Notes: a model not told the origin generated them from the sequence alone. A stretch of 64,000 bases of DNA from an uncultured Alphaproteobacteria bacterium (GCA_934277945.1 CAKQWA010000005.1:1-64000); one strand, 5' to 3'; counted from the first letter of the stretch, positions 42,987-50,778 are shown. A program made the numbers and translations.

Positions 42987-43540
42987 GCGTTCCCCCTTTG
43001 CCGGTAACTCGTCCCCGATAACTCGAAGAACTCCGCTCCGCCGGATATGCGGTCGTAAATTCTTTGCCCCAGCACGTTTTGAAGTTCGGCGGGCGTGTTG
43101 TTGGAAATGCAAATCATCGGCTTGCAGCGTTCGTATCTGGCGTTGACCAGTTCGTACAGTTCCGTGCGTTCATTGGCGGATAACCCCACTTCGTCCAAAA
43201 TCAGCAACCCGACTTGCGTCAAGGCGTTGACGGGATTTTCGCAGTCCTTTTCTTTCCAAGACAGATGGATGTCGTCAATCAGCGTCTTTGCCGTTGTATA
43301 GGAGCAGCGGTCTTCGGAATAAAATTTCCTGCCTCGAAACAGGGATATTTCCGACAGGGCGTTTTTGACGGCAAATGCAAGGTGCGTTTTACCCGTGCCG
43401 ACGCTTCCCAAAATGACGACGTTTCGCTTAAACCCGCAGGTAATTCCGCGACGCAACACGGCGACAAGGCGGCGTTGTTCGTCGGTTGTGCATTCGTAGT
43501 TGTCCAGCGACGCGTTTTCAAATCTCGGTAAAACAATCAT
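42983..43540 (-). CDS. DnaC/IstB-like helicase loader ATPase
   Basis: 185-residue AAA+ protein: Walker A ILGSVGTGKTHLAFAV, Walker B VGLLILDEVGLS, sensor-like ICISNNTP and arginine region QRIYDRISGG. Expected to load the host DnaB helicase at the phage origin, as lambda P or DnaC do. Its start overlaps the stop of the initiator gene (ATGA), matching the O-P gene pairing. Confidence 0.85.
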   Translation of the reverse strand: MIVLPRFENASLDNYECTTDEQRRLVAVLRRGITCGFKRNVVILGSVGTGKTHLAFAVKNALSEISLFRGRKFYSEDRCSYTTAKTLIDDIHLSWKEKDCENPVNALTQVGLLILDEVGLSANERTELYELVNARYERCKPMICISNNTPAELQNVLGQRIYDRISGGAEFFELSGTSYRQRGNA

Positions 43541-44496
43541 AGCGGCGTACTCCCCGAATACGACCCGCTTTTCACTCCGAACGACACGACCGTTCCGGCA
43601 CGCACGGCGTTCTGTTTGTCGCGTTCCCATGTCCGCACAGCCGCTTTCCAGTCTTTCATCGGGTTTTTTCCGACAAACCAGCCTTTCGCCGTGTAAAAGT
43701 CCACGAACCGCTCCGCATCGACCGAATAGCCTTGTTCGGCTATGTAGGCTTGCGCTTCCTCAACGGTCGGAGGAACAAAAACGCCGTTTTTGGCTTTGGG
43801 GGTACAAACACTTGTGTTTGTGGGGGTATATGTATTTTTATTTTTTTCTTCTTCTGGGGGTGCAGGGGGTATCTTTTCTTTTTTTCTTTTTGTGAACGTG
43901 TTCGCATCGCTTCGCATACATTCGCATTTCGTTTTGTGCGTTTGCATATTTTCGCATTCGTCCGTATCCGTTCGCATTTCGTTTTGTGCGTTCGCATCTT
44001 TTGGCATACGGTCGCATTTTTCGATATGCGTTTCTATGCGTTCGCATACGTTCGCATCGTCTTTTATGCAATCGCATTCGTCCGTATCCGTTCGCATTTC
44101 GTTTTGTGCGTTCGCATCTTTTGGCATACGGTCGCATTTTTCGATATGCGTTTCTATGCGTTCGCATACGTTCGCATCGTCTTTTATGCAATCGCATTGA
44201 AGCGCATCGCTTCGCATTTCGTTTTGTGCGGGCGCGTCCGCGTTTTTGCTTTCGCATCGCTCCGCATTCGACCAGCGGGCAGCCGCCGATCCGCGCGCTT
44301 TTTCCGTGCGTTCGCAAAATGCCGAATACTCTTTTTCCAGTTGCGAACTGAAAAAATCCCACATCGGAACGTTTTTGACTTCGTAATCGGGGTATCCGGC
44401 AATCCCTTTTAAAACTTCCGCCGCCTGTTCACTGGTAAGCGTCGCAAAAAGCGGCAGCCAATCCCGATAGACGCGCGGTGCAAACTGTTTAGCCAT
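43537..44496 (-). CDS. Replication initiator-like protein (O-like) with in-gene repeat array
   Basis: 319 residues. N-terminal ~85 residues (YRDWLPLFATLTSEQAAEVL, then KGIAGYP) resemble DUF6291-type phage replication proteins; the C-terminal ~80 (EEAQAYIAEQGYSVDAERFV, KNPMKDWKAAVRTWER) resemble the helicase-contact domain found in O/DnaD-like proteins. Between them is a Cys/Met/Asn-rich low-complexity stretch with a 40-residue unit repeated twice, encoded by the 10-base array at 43901-44270. Start ATG 44496. It precedes the DnaC-like loader. Confidence 0.75.
   Translation of the reverse strand: MAKQFAPRVYRDWLPLFATLTSEQAAEVLKGIAGYPDYEVKNVPMWDFFSSQLEKEYSAFCERTEKARGSAAARWSNAERCESKNADAPAQNEMRSDALQCDCIKDDANVCERIETHIEKCDRMPKDANAQNEMRTDTDECDCIKDDANVCERIETHIEKCDRMPKDANAQNEMRTDTDECENMQTHKTKCECMRSDANTFTKRKKEKIPPAPPEEEKNKNTYTPTNTSVCTPKAKNGVFVPPTVEEAQAYIAEQGYSVDAERFVDFYTAKGWFVGKNPMKDWKAAVRTWERDKQNAVRAGTVVSFGVKSGSYSGSTPL
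43827..43892. other. AT-rich/polypyrimidine tract beside iteron array (candidate unwinding element)
   Basis: Plus-strand runs TATATGTATTTTTATTTTTT and ATCTTTTCTTTTTTTC flank a short G-rich spacer. It borders the iteron-like array on its 3' coding side, the same order as iterons and AT-rich region in the lambda origin. Confidence 0.55.
43901..44270. repeat. 10-bp-periodic TTCGCAT iteron array inside the initiator gene (candidate replication origin)
   Basis: Fourteen exact TTCGCAT heptamers start at 43901, 43911, 43921, 43951, 43971, 43991, 44041, 44051, 44091, 44111, 44161, 44171, 44211 and 44251; every one is in the same 10-base register, with degenerate copies (TTTGCAT, TTGGCAT, GTCGCAT, ATCGCAT, TCCGCAT) filling most other slots. 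In addition 43952-44078 is repeated exactly at 44072-44198 (period 120). Ten is not a multiple of three, so the period is not imposed by the protein. Confidence 0.85.
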
Positions 44497-44500
44497 TTTA

Positions 44501-44872
44501 TCAAATCCTTTGCTGTTTGATGAAATCGACGCAATCGTCAACCGACCGCCAGACCAGATAAATCTGTCCGGCGGTTTCGAGTTGTTTCTGAAATTCTTTT
44601 TGTTCGGGCGATTGCTTGCCCGTTGCCGTCTTCATTTCGACAAAATAAACACGGTTTTTGAAAACGAAGATAAGATCGGGCTGTCCTTTTGTGTATCCCA
44701 TTTCTTTGTGATGGTTGATAAAGGCGTAACGCCGCCTGTCCGCGTCCGTGAAAAACTTCAAACCGTCCATCACGTCCGAACCGATTATCGTACAGCCGGC
44801 AATCCGCAAAAGGCGAACAATCGCCTTTTGCGTGTCATGCTCTTTGATTGTAAAGCCCGTTATCTTCGCCAT
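44501..44872 (-). CDS. VRR-NUC domain nuclease
   Basis: 123 residues with the VRR-NUC core GQPDLIFVFKNRVYFVEMKT then GKQSPEQKEFQ (Asp, Glu and Lys of the PD-ExK fold) and a C-terminal helix. Such small nucleases occur in phage replication operons and may resolve branched DNA. It lies between the initiator and the DUF2303 gene in the left operon. Confidence 0.88.
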   Translation of the reverse strand: MAKITGFTIKEHDTQKAIVRLLRIAGCTIIGSDVMDGLKFFTDADRRRYAFINHHKEMGYTKGQPDLIFVFKNRVYFVEMKTATGKQSPEQKEFQKQLETAGQIYLVWRSVDDCVDFIKQQRI

Positions 44873-44874
44873 GC

Positions 44875-45750
44875 TTACGATCTGTCGGCTTGATTACCCA
44901 AAAACACGGGCAATTCCGTTTCGTACTTGATGTCTTCAATCATGCCTTTGACGGCGGCTTCGGTGCTTTCTTCCAGGCGGTGCAGTTCATATTGCCAATA
45001 CACCGCCCCGTCTTTAAGGCGAAAACGGATTTGCGCGGGCAGGCTGTAATAGGATTTCCCGTTCTTGTACATCGGGATTGCAATCATGAACAGCGACGGA
45101 ACGTCAATGTTCTCATCGTCCTCCTCATACTTGATTGTCCGCGCTCCCGTGCTTCTGTTATATTTAACCGTCGCTTTTTGCCCGCGCGAAACGTCAATGC
45201 CCCGTCCCAGTTCAAGCATTTGCGTCGGCGTGGCAAAACGTCCGCCCAATAATGTGCGCAGTTTTTTTGTTTCTTCCGCCAGGTTGCTTTCGTCCGCTTC
45301 CATAAAATCCAAACAACGCTTTTCCAGCAAAGCGGCAAACTCCGTCTGATCCAGCCATTCTTCGTTATGTTCCGCCCAAAATTCCAGCTCATCGCTGGTC
45401 TTGGCACGATAAGTCGCACCATGCTTGCGCCAACGCGGCGATTTTTCCGCACCGCCTTTGTCAAAATCGAACACGGCGACAAAGCGGTTGTCCGTTTCGT
45501 CAAAGAAGATTGCGCTGTCCGCATCTTTAAAGCGGTTGACGTATGCACAAAAACTTTCTTGCGAATGCAGTTCCGCGTACCCTTTTAGTTCGCGCGGCGC
45601 TGGTTGCAGGCGTTCCGTAATCTCGGAAATATCCAAGGAGGAAAGTTCTCGCGGGTAAAAGACAATTTTTCGCCCGTCAACTTCGACCGTTTTCGGTTCG
45701 TGCAGTTCGGCGATGATGGAGTTCAATGCTTCAATGTTAATATCGTTCAT
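44875..45750 (-). CDS. DUF2303 family phage protein
   Basis: 291 residues; FYPRELSSLDISEITERL, FCAYVNRFKDADSAIFFD, FDFDKGGAEKSPRWRKHGAT and FAALLEKRCLDFM fit the YfdQ/DUF2303 family commonly found in temperate phage early operons. Biochemical role unknown. Preceded by AGGA. It is the third gene from the left early promoter. Confidence 0.85.
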   Translation of the reverse strand: MNDINIEALNSIIAELHEPKTVEVDGRKIVFYPRELSSLDISEITERLQPAPRELKGYAELHSQESFCAYVNRFKDADSAIFFDETDNRFVAVFDFDKGGAEKSPRWRKHGATYRAKTSDELEFWAEHNEEWLDQTEFAALLEKRCLDFMEADESNLAEETKKLRTLLGGRFATPTQMLELGRGIDVSRGQKATVKYNRSTGARTIKYEEDDENIDVPSLFMIAIPMYKNGKSYYSLPAQIRFRLKDGAVYWQYELHRLEESTEAAVKGMIEDIKYETELPVFLGNQADRS

Positions 45751-45764
45751 AATGTTTATTCCTT

Positions 45765-46112
45765 TTATGCTTGGGTAATGACGCGCGGCATTTCTTTGAC
45801 TTCCGCCAGCGGCAGTTTCATTTGGTTCGGGTTTTCGGTAATCAGATTGTCTTCGTCGTTCTTGTAGTAAATCGACTTGCGGCGTGGCTGAACGGGCAAA
45901 GTCGATTTTGTCTTTGCCAGAACATAAAAAACGCCCTGTTCGTTCACAATGTCCAACGTGATGGATAATGTACCGCGCGCCGTCTTGGACGTACCGTCCT
46001 CAACTTGCTTGCCGACGGCTTTGACAATTTTTTGCAGTTCGTCGGTTAAATCGACCTCTAACTGCCCGTTTTCCAGATTTTCCAGTAAATCCGTGATACT
46101 TTTGACTTCCAT
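45765..46112 (-). CDS. Early phage protein of unknown function (DUF2303 neighbour)
   Basis: 115 residues. Pattern: helix (ITDLLENLENGQLEVDLTDE), strand pairs (TARGTLSITLDIVNEQGVFY) and KSTLPVQPRRKSIYY, followed by LITENPNQ. Similar small proteins are typically encoded just before DUF2303 genes. AGGAGG precedes the ATG and overlaps the cro-like stop, so it is coupled to that gene. Confidence 0.6.
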   Translation of the reverse strand: MEVKSITDLLENLENGQLEVDLTDELQKIVKAVGKQVEDGTSKTARGTLSITLDIVNEQGVFYVLAKTKSTLPVQPRRKSIYYKNDEDNLITENPNQMKLPLAEVKEMPRVITQA

Positions 46113-46115
46113 GGT

Positions 46116-46295
46116 CTAATCCTCCTGTTTGGTTTTTGTTTCTGCGTAATCCGATATGGTCTGAATGCGCCAGTTCGGTATTTTTCCCTTTCGTCGCCAC
46201 GCATAGACTGTCTGTTCGGGAGTTCCAGTTTGCTTGGCAAACGCCCGTACAAAGCCGTCCGACGACAACAATTTCAAGGCTTCCTCGTTTGTCAT
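46116..46295 (-). CDS. Cro/YdaS-like HTH repressor
   Basis: 59 residues beginning MTNEEALKLLSSDGFVRAFA, with KQTGTPEQTVYAWRRKGKIP as the helix-turn-helix and recognition helix, ending KTKQED. Size and motif are those of Cro/YdaS antirepressors. It is divergent from the CI gene and is the first gene of the left operon, with GGAGGCG upstream of ATG. Likely binds the TTATGAT operators in competition with CI. Confidence 0.8.
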   Translation of the reverse strand: MTNEEALKLLSSDGFVRAFAKQTGTPEQTVYAWRRKGKIPNWRIQTISDYAETKTKQED

Positions 46296-46314
46296 AACGC
46301 CTCCTTTCAGAAAC

Positions 46315-46329
46315 TTATGTTAATCATAA
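46315..46329. promoter_or_regulatory. Repressor operator (left 1)
   Basis: TTATGTTAATCATAA, an inverted repeat differing by one base per core from the consensus TTATGAT-N-ATCATAA found at 47675. It overlaps the -10 of the cro-side promoter. Confidence 0.65.
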
Positions 46330-46345
46330 TTAAATTAATTGTAAA
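46317..46345 (-). promoter_or_regulatory. Left early promoter (cro operon)
   Basis: On the minus strand TTTACA (46345-46340) and TAACAT (46322-46317) with a 17-base spacer. Faces the cro-like gene and overlaps an operator, as expected for a CI-repressed early promoter. Confidence 0.6.
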
Positions 46346-46353
46346 GTTTTTAA

Positions 46354-46370
46354 ATTATGATTTTCAAAAT
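46354..46370. promoter_or_regulatory. Repressor operator (left 2, one good half-site)
   Basis: ATTATGATTTTCAAAAT: the left half is the full ATTATGAT, the right half is degenerate. Lies between the cro- and cI-side sites. Confidence 0.45.
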
Positions 46371-46391
46371 ATATTTTTAACCAAAAGCCGT

Positions 46392-46406
46392 TTATGATAT
46401 TCATAA
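46392..46406. promoter_or_regulatory. Repressor operator (left 3, before cI)
   Basis: TTATGATATTCATAA, one mismatch to a perfect dyad, twelve bases before the CI start codon. Likely used for autoregulation of cI. Confidence 0.6.
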
Positions 46407-46417
46407 CGAGGTGAAAC

Positions 46418-47107
46418 ATGAGCAAATACGCATTTATCAAAGAGTTACTTAAAAAGCAGGGGAAAACACAGCGGGAGTTAGCCGCTTACTTAGGGATTGA
46501 ACCTGAAAAGTTAAACTTATCCTTGACGGCGGGAAAAAGAGAGTTTCAGCAAAATGAAATTTTTCCGACTGCCGATTTTCTCGGAATTGATCGCGAGGCT
46601 TTTATGTTGTATGTCGCTGGTGGAACGGATAAAATCCCGCCGCAAAAAAGTTCTGTAAAATCCAAAGAAAGCGCTCAATTAAAACGAAAAGACGTTATAG
46701 AAATCGAAATTTTTAGCGCGACAGCCTGCTGCGGCAACGGGATTGACAATGACGAAGACAATGTCGTCGGCTTGTGGCAAATTCCGACAGATGAATTTCG
46801 TGAAATCACTCATGCAAACCCGCAACAGATTAAAATGCTCCGAGTTTCTGGTGATTCCATGGAGAGAACCTTATATAACGGCGATTGGGTGCTGGTTGAT
46901 ATTTCGAGGAATTACCTTGACAGCGACGGATTGTACCTTATCAAAAAGACAACCGCCCTTGCTGTCAAGCGTCTTCAAACGACTGTCAGCGGTGATGTGT
47001 TAATCAAATCTGATAATGAAAAATATGATACGGAAAAAGAACCTGTTCAGAATATCACCATTATCGGAAAAGTTATTTACACATTAAAAGCGGAAAAGGT
47101 AGGCTAA
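46418..47107 (+). CDS. CI-like repressor with S24 peptidase domain
   Basis: 229 residues. N-terminal helix-turn-helix (KKQGKTQRELAAYLGIEPEK) then a linker and a LexA/S24 domain with the nucleophile Ser147 in RVSGDSMER and the general-base Lys184 in LAVKRL. Such repressors hold lysogeny and inactivate by self-cleavage after RecA activation; the expected Ala-Gly/Cys-Gly cleavage region could be ATACCGNG. Operators flank the gene on both sides. GAGG precedes ATG 46418. Confidence 0.92.
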   Translation: MSKYAFIKELLKKQGKTQRELAAYLGIEPEKLNLSLTAGKREFQQNEIFPTADFLGIDREAFMLYVAGGTDKIPPQKSSVKSKESAQLKRKDVIEIEIFSATACCGNGIDNDEDNVVGLWQIPTDEFREITHANPQQIKMLRVSGDSMERTLYNGDWVLVDISRNYLDSDGLYLIKKTTALAVKRLQTTVSGDVLIKSDNEKYDTEKEPVQNITIIGKVIYTLKAEKVG

Positions 47108-47108
47108 A

Positions 47109-47441
47109 ATGAAAAAAATTATAGCCTTGCTTTCTCTTTTTTTGTCATCTTGCTCAACGGTTGCTGTATATGATTATGGGTATTCGCCAAAAAAAGCGGA
47201 TGAAGTGCAAGTATATTCATCAACGCGCCCTGATTGCACCTATAAGGAAATAGCAAAAATATACGATGATGGATGTTGGCTTGGCATTAACAGAGCCATA
47301 CTTTGGGGAAAGAAAAAGGCGGCTGAAATAGGGGGAGATTTTATAGTGATCAGAGATCATTGCGGACAACGATTTGATGCAACTGTTTTTGTATGCCAGG
47401 AAAAAGGAAAGAAATCTGAAAAAATTTTTATTGAAAAATGA
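47109..47441 (+). CDS. Prophage lipoprotein in the rex position (lysogenic conversion candidate)
   Basis: 110 residues with a signal peptide MKKIIALLSLFLSSCS and a lipobox LSSC, then a mature domain with conserved-looking cysteines (DCTYKE, DGCWLG, DHCGQRF, VFVCQE). It starts one base after the cI stop and ends before a terminator, so it should be expressed in the lysogen with the repressor. Lambda keeps its exclusion genes rexAB in the same place. A superinfection-exclusion or envelope-modifying role is inferred, not shown. Confidence 0.7.
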   Translation: MKKIIALLSLFLSSCSTVAVYDYGYSPKKADEVQVYSSTRPDCTYKEIAKIYDDGCWLGINRAILWGKKKAAEIGGDFIVIRDHCGQRFDATVFVCQEKGKKSEKIFIEK

Positions 47442-47600
47442 CGTTTTTGATTAACTGTATGTTGTGTCTGCGCCTATTTTTTTCTTAAAAAAGTTGCTTT
47501 AATGTTATTTAATTTGATGTACAAATTTTAGGGTAATTTTTCTGTTTTTGACAATGACTGTTGCGTCCAATATGTCGGGACGCTTAGGCAGAATCATCGT

Positions 47601-47624
47601 CCCCGCTGTTTGCGGGGATTTTTT
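47601..47624 (+). terminator. Terminator of the cI-lipoprotein transcript
   Basis: CCCCGC-TGTTT-GCGGGG followed by ATTTTTTG. Separates the immunity transcript from the right early promoter. Confidence 0.85.
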
Positions 47625-47640
47625 GTTGCCATAATCTTAA

Positions 47641-47657
47641 ATTATGATTTTTATAAT
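47641..47657. promoter_or_regulatory. Repressor operator (right 1)
   Basis: ATTATGATTTTTATAAT, a near-perfect dyad related to the 47675 site, just upstream of the right promoter -35. Confidence 0.6.
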
Positions 47658-47664
47658 TTTTGTA

Positions 47665-47693
47665 TTGACATTAAATTATGATTATCATAATAT
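47665..47693 (+). promoter_or_regulatory. Right early promoter
   Basis: TTGACA at 47665-47670 and TAATAT at 47688-47693 with a 17-base spacer, a near-consensus sigma-70 promoter. The spacer is filled by the best operator, so repressor binding would block RNA polymerase. Drives the DUF1351-recET operon. Confidence 0.85.
47675..47691. promoter_or_regulatory. Repressor operator (right 2, perfect dyad)
   Basis: ATTATGATTATCATAAT, a perfect 17-base palindrome around T47683 and the best match used to define the operator family in this window. Confidence 0.8.
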
Positions 47694-47732
47694 CCTTGTC
47701 AGTTCACCAAAACAGATAAGGAACAAATACCA

Positions 47733-48611
47733 ATGAACGATATGATTATCATTGAGGACAAAACCGACTTTTCGATGAAGGTTGATTTTGCCAAAGCGGA
47801 AGAATGGGCGCGCGGACTTTGCGCCAAATATCAAGGCTTGGTCATCAGCGAAAACGACGTTGTTTCCATCAAAAAGGAAATGGCGGAACTGAACAAATAT
47901 GCCAAAGACGTTGACGAAAGCCGCAAAGCGATTGAAAAAAAGTACAAGGAATTGATTGCGCCTTACGTCGATAAAATCAAAGGCGTCAAACAGATTTTCG
48001 ACGATACCTACAAATCGTTAAGCGATCAGGTCAAAGCCTTTGAAGCCGCCGAACTGAAAAAACGCCGCGACGAATTGAAAAAACTAATTGATACGGTCAT
48101 CGCCGAAAACGATATGGAAGCATACCGCGCCGACTTCGCCGTTCGTGAAAAGTGGCTGAAAAAATCGACTTCGGACAAAAGCGTCATCGCCGATTTGAGC
48201 GAAATTGTCGAACGCGTCAAAGAACGCATTGCCGGGGAAGCCGAACGCCAACGCTTAAAGCAGGAACGTATCGAAGCGATTATGCAGGAAGCAAAGCGGC
48301 TGAAAGAAGAATACCCCGAAAGTAAAGCCGACAGCGAACAAAAAATTTCTTGGGCAATAACCTCCAACTTGCCATTGAAAGAAGTTTTGTACCGTATGCG
48401 CGCATTAACGGAAGACACGGAAAAAGCGGTTCGCATGGGACTTGTATATCGCGCGCCGGTTGACAAAGCCGTGCCTCAACCGACGGCGGACACAACGCAA
48501 TATCTTTTCAAAATCAAAACGCTTGTCATCGGTCGTGAAAACGCGCTGCGGGTCAAAGACCTGTTCACGCAAATCAAGGCGATTGCGCAGACTTTTGAAA
48601 ACATTGACTGA
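47733..48611 (+). CDS. DUF1351 family phage protein
   Basis: 292 residues, mostly long charged helices (RKAIEKKYKELIAPYVDKIK; RIAGEAERQRLKQERIEAIM) with a C-terminal domain around YLFKIKTLVIGRENALRV. Fits the DUF1351 proteins that precede recE/recT-type genes in temperate phages. Exact role unknown; a helper of recombination is suggested by context. First gene of the right operon. Confidence 0.82.
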   Translation: MNDMIIIEDKTDFSMKVDFAKAEEWARGLCAKYQGLVISENDVVSIKKEMAELNKYAKDVDESRKAIEKKYKELIAPYVDKIKGVKQIFDDTYKSLSDQVKAFEAAELKKRRDELKKLIDTVIAENDMEAYRADFAVREKWLKKSTSDKSVIADLSEIVERVKERIAGEAERQRLKQERIEAIMQEAKRLKEEYPESKADSEQKISWAITSNLPLKEVLYRMRALTEDTEKAVRMGLVYRAPVDKAVPQPTADTTQYLFKIKTLVIGRENALRVKDLFTQIKAIAQTFENID

Positions 48612-48625
48612 CAAAGGAAAACATT

Positions 48626-49474
48626 ATGGACAACATTCAACTTTTGAATAACGACGACGCGTATTTCGCCTACAAAGCCTTATCCGCGTCCCAAATCAAA
48701 CAATACGACCACGGGGCTTATAATTTCTGGAAAACGTCCTGTTTCAATCCAGACAAGCCGGAAGAAAAGGAAACAGACGCGCTTGTATTCGGGAAACTGA
48801 CGCATTGCCTTTTGCTTGAACCGGACGAAGCGGACAGCCGCTTTGTCGTGCAGGATTTCGGCAAGTCGCGCAAAAACAAGGAATACGACAAGGTAAAATC
48901 TCTTTTCCCGAACAAATGCGTCGTGTCGCCCGCGGAAATGGAAAGGGCGCGGAAAATGATTGCCAAAATCCGCGAACACAAGTTGGCGAATTTGATTTTC
49001 GACGGCGGCAAGTGCGAAGTGCCGTTTGTTTGGACTGATGAGGAAACGGGACTGGAATGCAAGATGAAAGCCGACGCCATCAAGCGCATTTCCGGCGGTC
49101 GTCTGCTGATTGTGGATTACAAAACGTCGTCCGATATTTCGTCCGTGCTTCGCTGGCCCGAAAAACTCGGCTATCCGTTGCAAGAAGCATTTTACCGCAT
49201 GGGCATTGCCAAAAAGTTCGATATGCCGCCGGAACTGGTGGACTTTGTTTTCGTACTTCAATCCAACATTGAAGGCGAGGAAGACGTGATTTGCGTCGCG
49301 GGCTGCGATTATGAAACGCAAAACACGGCGGCGGACATCGTGCGTCAGCACATCAACGCCATCGCCGAACGACTGAACGCGTGGAACGACAGCCGCGATC
49401 CGGACATCTTCGCCGCGTATCCCGCGAAAGAAACAATGAGATATTCCAACTGGTATTTGCAAAGAGGAGAATAA
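48626..49474 (+). CDS. RecE-like / DUF3799 PD-(D/E)XK exonuclease
   Basis: 282 residues; LSASQIKQYDHGAYNFW, FGKLTHCLLLEP, GLECKMKADAIKRI and LLIVDYKTSSDISS contain the His, Asp and Asp-x-Lys (VDYKT) residues of the RecB-type nuclease fold. Expected to resect double-strand ends for the RecT partner that follows four bases later. Good AAGGAAA-type site before ATG 48626. Confidence 0.9.
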   Translation: MDNIQLLNNDDAYFAYKALSASQIKQYDHGAYNFWKTSCFNPDKPEEKETDALVFGKLTHCLLLEPDEADSRFVVQDFGKSRKNKEYDKVKSLFPNKCVVSPAEMERARKMIAKIREHKLANLIFDGGKCEVPFVWTDEETGLECKMKADAIKRISGGRLLIVDYKTSSDISSVLRWPEKLGYPLQEAFYRMGIAKKFDMPPELVDFVFVLQSNIEGEEDVICVAGCDYETQNTAADIVRQHINAIAERLNAWNDSRDPDIFAAYPAKETMRYSNWYLQRGE

Positions 49475-49477
49475 ACC

Positions 49478-50371
49478 ATGACACAAGAAATCACGCAAAA
49501 GAAATCCGACACCGTCGCCGATTTTATCGGGACGCTTTCCGGCGGCTGGGCAAAAGTGCTGCCGAACGTCTGCACGCCGAAACGTTTTGCCCGCGTCGCC
49601 ATTACCTGCATGAAAAAAAATCCCAAACTTTTGGAAGCCATGAAAACAGGCGAGGGCAAGCAGTCGTTGGCGGAAGCGTTCATGCGCTGCGCCGAACTCG
49701 GCATCGAACCGGACGGCAGACGCGCTTATCTGATTCCGTACAAAGACAACAAAACACAAGAATATACGATTAATCTGATTTTCGACTACAAGGGCATTGT
49801 CGAACTGGCAATGCGTTCGGGTATGATTTCGTCAATCCACGCGGACAAAGTCTGCGAAAACGACGAATTTGAATACAACATCGGCGAAATCGTCAAACAC
49901 AAAATCGACTTCCGCAATGAGCGCGGCGAAGCATACGCCTATTACACCGTCGTTACGTTCAAAGACGGCACGAAAAAGACGGAAGTCATGTCGAAATTCG
50001 AGGTTGAACAAATCAAAGAACGTTCCAGCGCGTGGGTGTCTTTTAAAAAATACGGAAAAATCTGCCCGTGGAATACGGACTATGACGAAATGGCGAAAAA
50101 AACCGTTTTCAAGCGCGCGTCGAAATGGCTGCCTCTGTCGGCGGAAGCAAAACAGGCAATCGACATTGACAACGACAATGAAACGGATTTTCCGACCTAT
50201 ACCGTTGACAACAGAACGCCTGAACAGATGTACGCCCCCGTTGAGGACGACGGCATCATCGACGCGCAATGCGCCGTTGTCGAAGAAGAACCCGAAACGG
50301 TCAAGACTTTGCCGACCACCGCGGATACCGCGCAGACACGGCAGGAACAGCCCGAAAGAATGGTCGTTTGA
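49478..50371 (+). CDS. recT: RecT single-strand annealing protein
   Basis: 297 residues: ARVAITCMKKNPKLLEAMKT, CAELGIEPDGRRAYLIPYKD, LIFDYKGIVELAMRSG, and KTVFKRASKWLPLS are the conserved RecT segments. Binds ssDNA left by the RecE-like nuclease and anneals homologous strands, serving phage recombination and concatemer or circle formation. The C-terminal 60 residues are acidic and variable. Confidence 0.93.
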   Translation: MTQEITQKKSDTVADFIGTLSGGWAKVLPNVCTPKRFARVAITCMKKNPKLLEAMKTGEGKQSLAEAFMRCAELGIEPDGRRAYLIPYKDNKTQEYTINLIFDYKGIVELAMRSGMISSIHADKVCENDEFEYNIGEIVKHKIDFRNERGEAYAYYTVVTFKDGTKKTEVMSKFEVEQIKERSSAWVSFKKYGKICPWNTDYDEMAKKTVFKRASKWLPLSAEAKQAIDIDNDNETDFPTYTVDNRTPEQMYAPVEDDGIIDAQCAVVEEEPETVKTLPTTADTAQTRQEQPERMVV

Positions 50372-50428
50372 CAGGGATAACGCGGGCGTTTCCTTTCGGA
50401 ACGCCCGCCGACAAAACAGGATTTGCAC

Positions 50429-50596
50429 ATGGAACAGGAACTTATCACCGCGCTGAAAAAAGCGATTACATACCTGAAAACGGGCTTTTGCGACGAACAG
50501 GCGATTGCCGAACTCGCCGAAATGGTCAAACAGGCGGAAGAACACGCACATACTCCCGCCGTTGTTGAAATTGAACACATGGGAACAATCGAATGA
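50429..50596 (+). CDS. Small early phage protein (55 aa)
   Basis: Starts MEQELITALKKAITYLKTG, helical, ending VVEIEHMGTIE. It fills the gap after recT, and its stop overlaps the next ATG (ATGA). Codon use matches the neighbours. No family recognised. Confidence 0.6.
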   Translation: MEQELITALKKAITYLKTGFCDEQAIAELAEMVKQAEEHAHTPAVVEIEHMGTIE

Positions 50597-50778
50597 AACA
50601 ACAAGAAATTAACGCGGTTATCGCCGCCGTCCGATATGAAGACGTTATGGCGCACATCAAAGCCGCTGTCAAAACAATGGAAGAAAATCAAAGCGCGCTT
50701 GAAGTCGCCAAAGCCGCCCGCGAACTCCGCGCTTTCGCGACCGTTATGCTCCATAAAATCGAAAGGAACGAACAATGA
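50593..50778 (+). CDS. Small early phage protein (61 aa)
   Basis: MKQQEINAVIAAVRYEDVMA..., a single helical hairpin, rich in Ala, Glu and Lys. Overlaps the genes on both sides by four bases, suggesting a coupled chain of small early genes. Unknown function. Confidence 0.6.
   Translation: MKQQEINAVIAAVRYEDVMAHIKAAVKTMEENQSALEVAKAARELRAFATVMLHKIERNEQ

Noticed and set aside
43901..44270. CRISPR-like array
   Set aside because: Units are 10 bp without spacer structure and lie within a coding gene; no cas genes in the window.
43732..44412. Long plus-strand and extra minus-strand open frames across the initiator gene
   Set aside because: The 10-bp repeat lacks stops in any frame, so several frames stay open by chance; no ribosome sites or conserved sequence.
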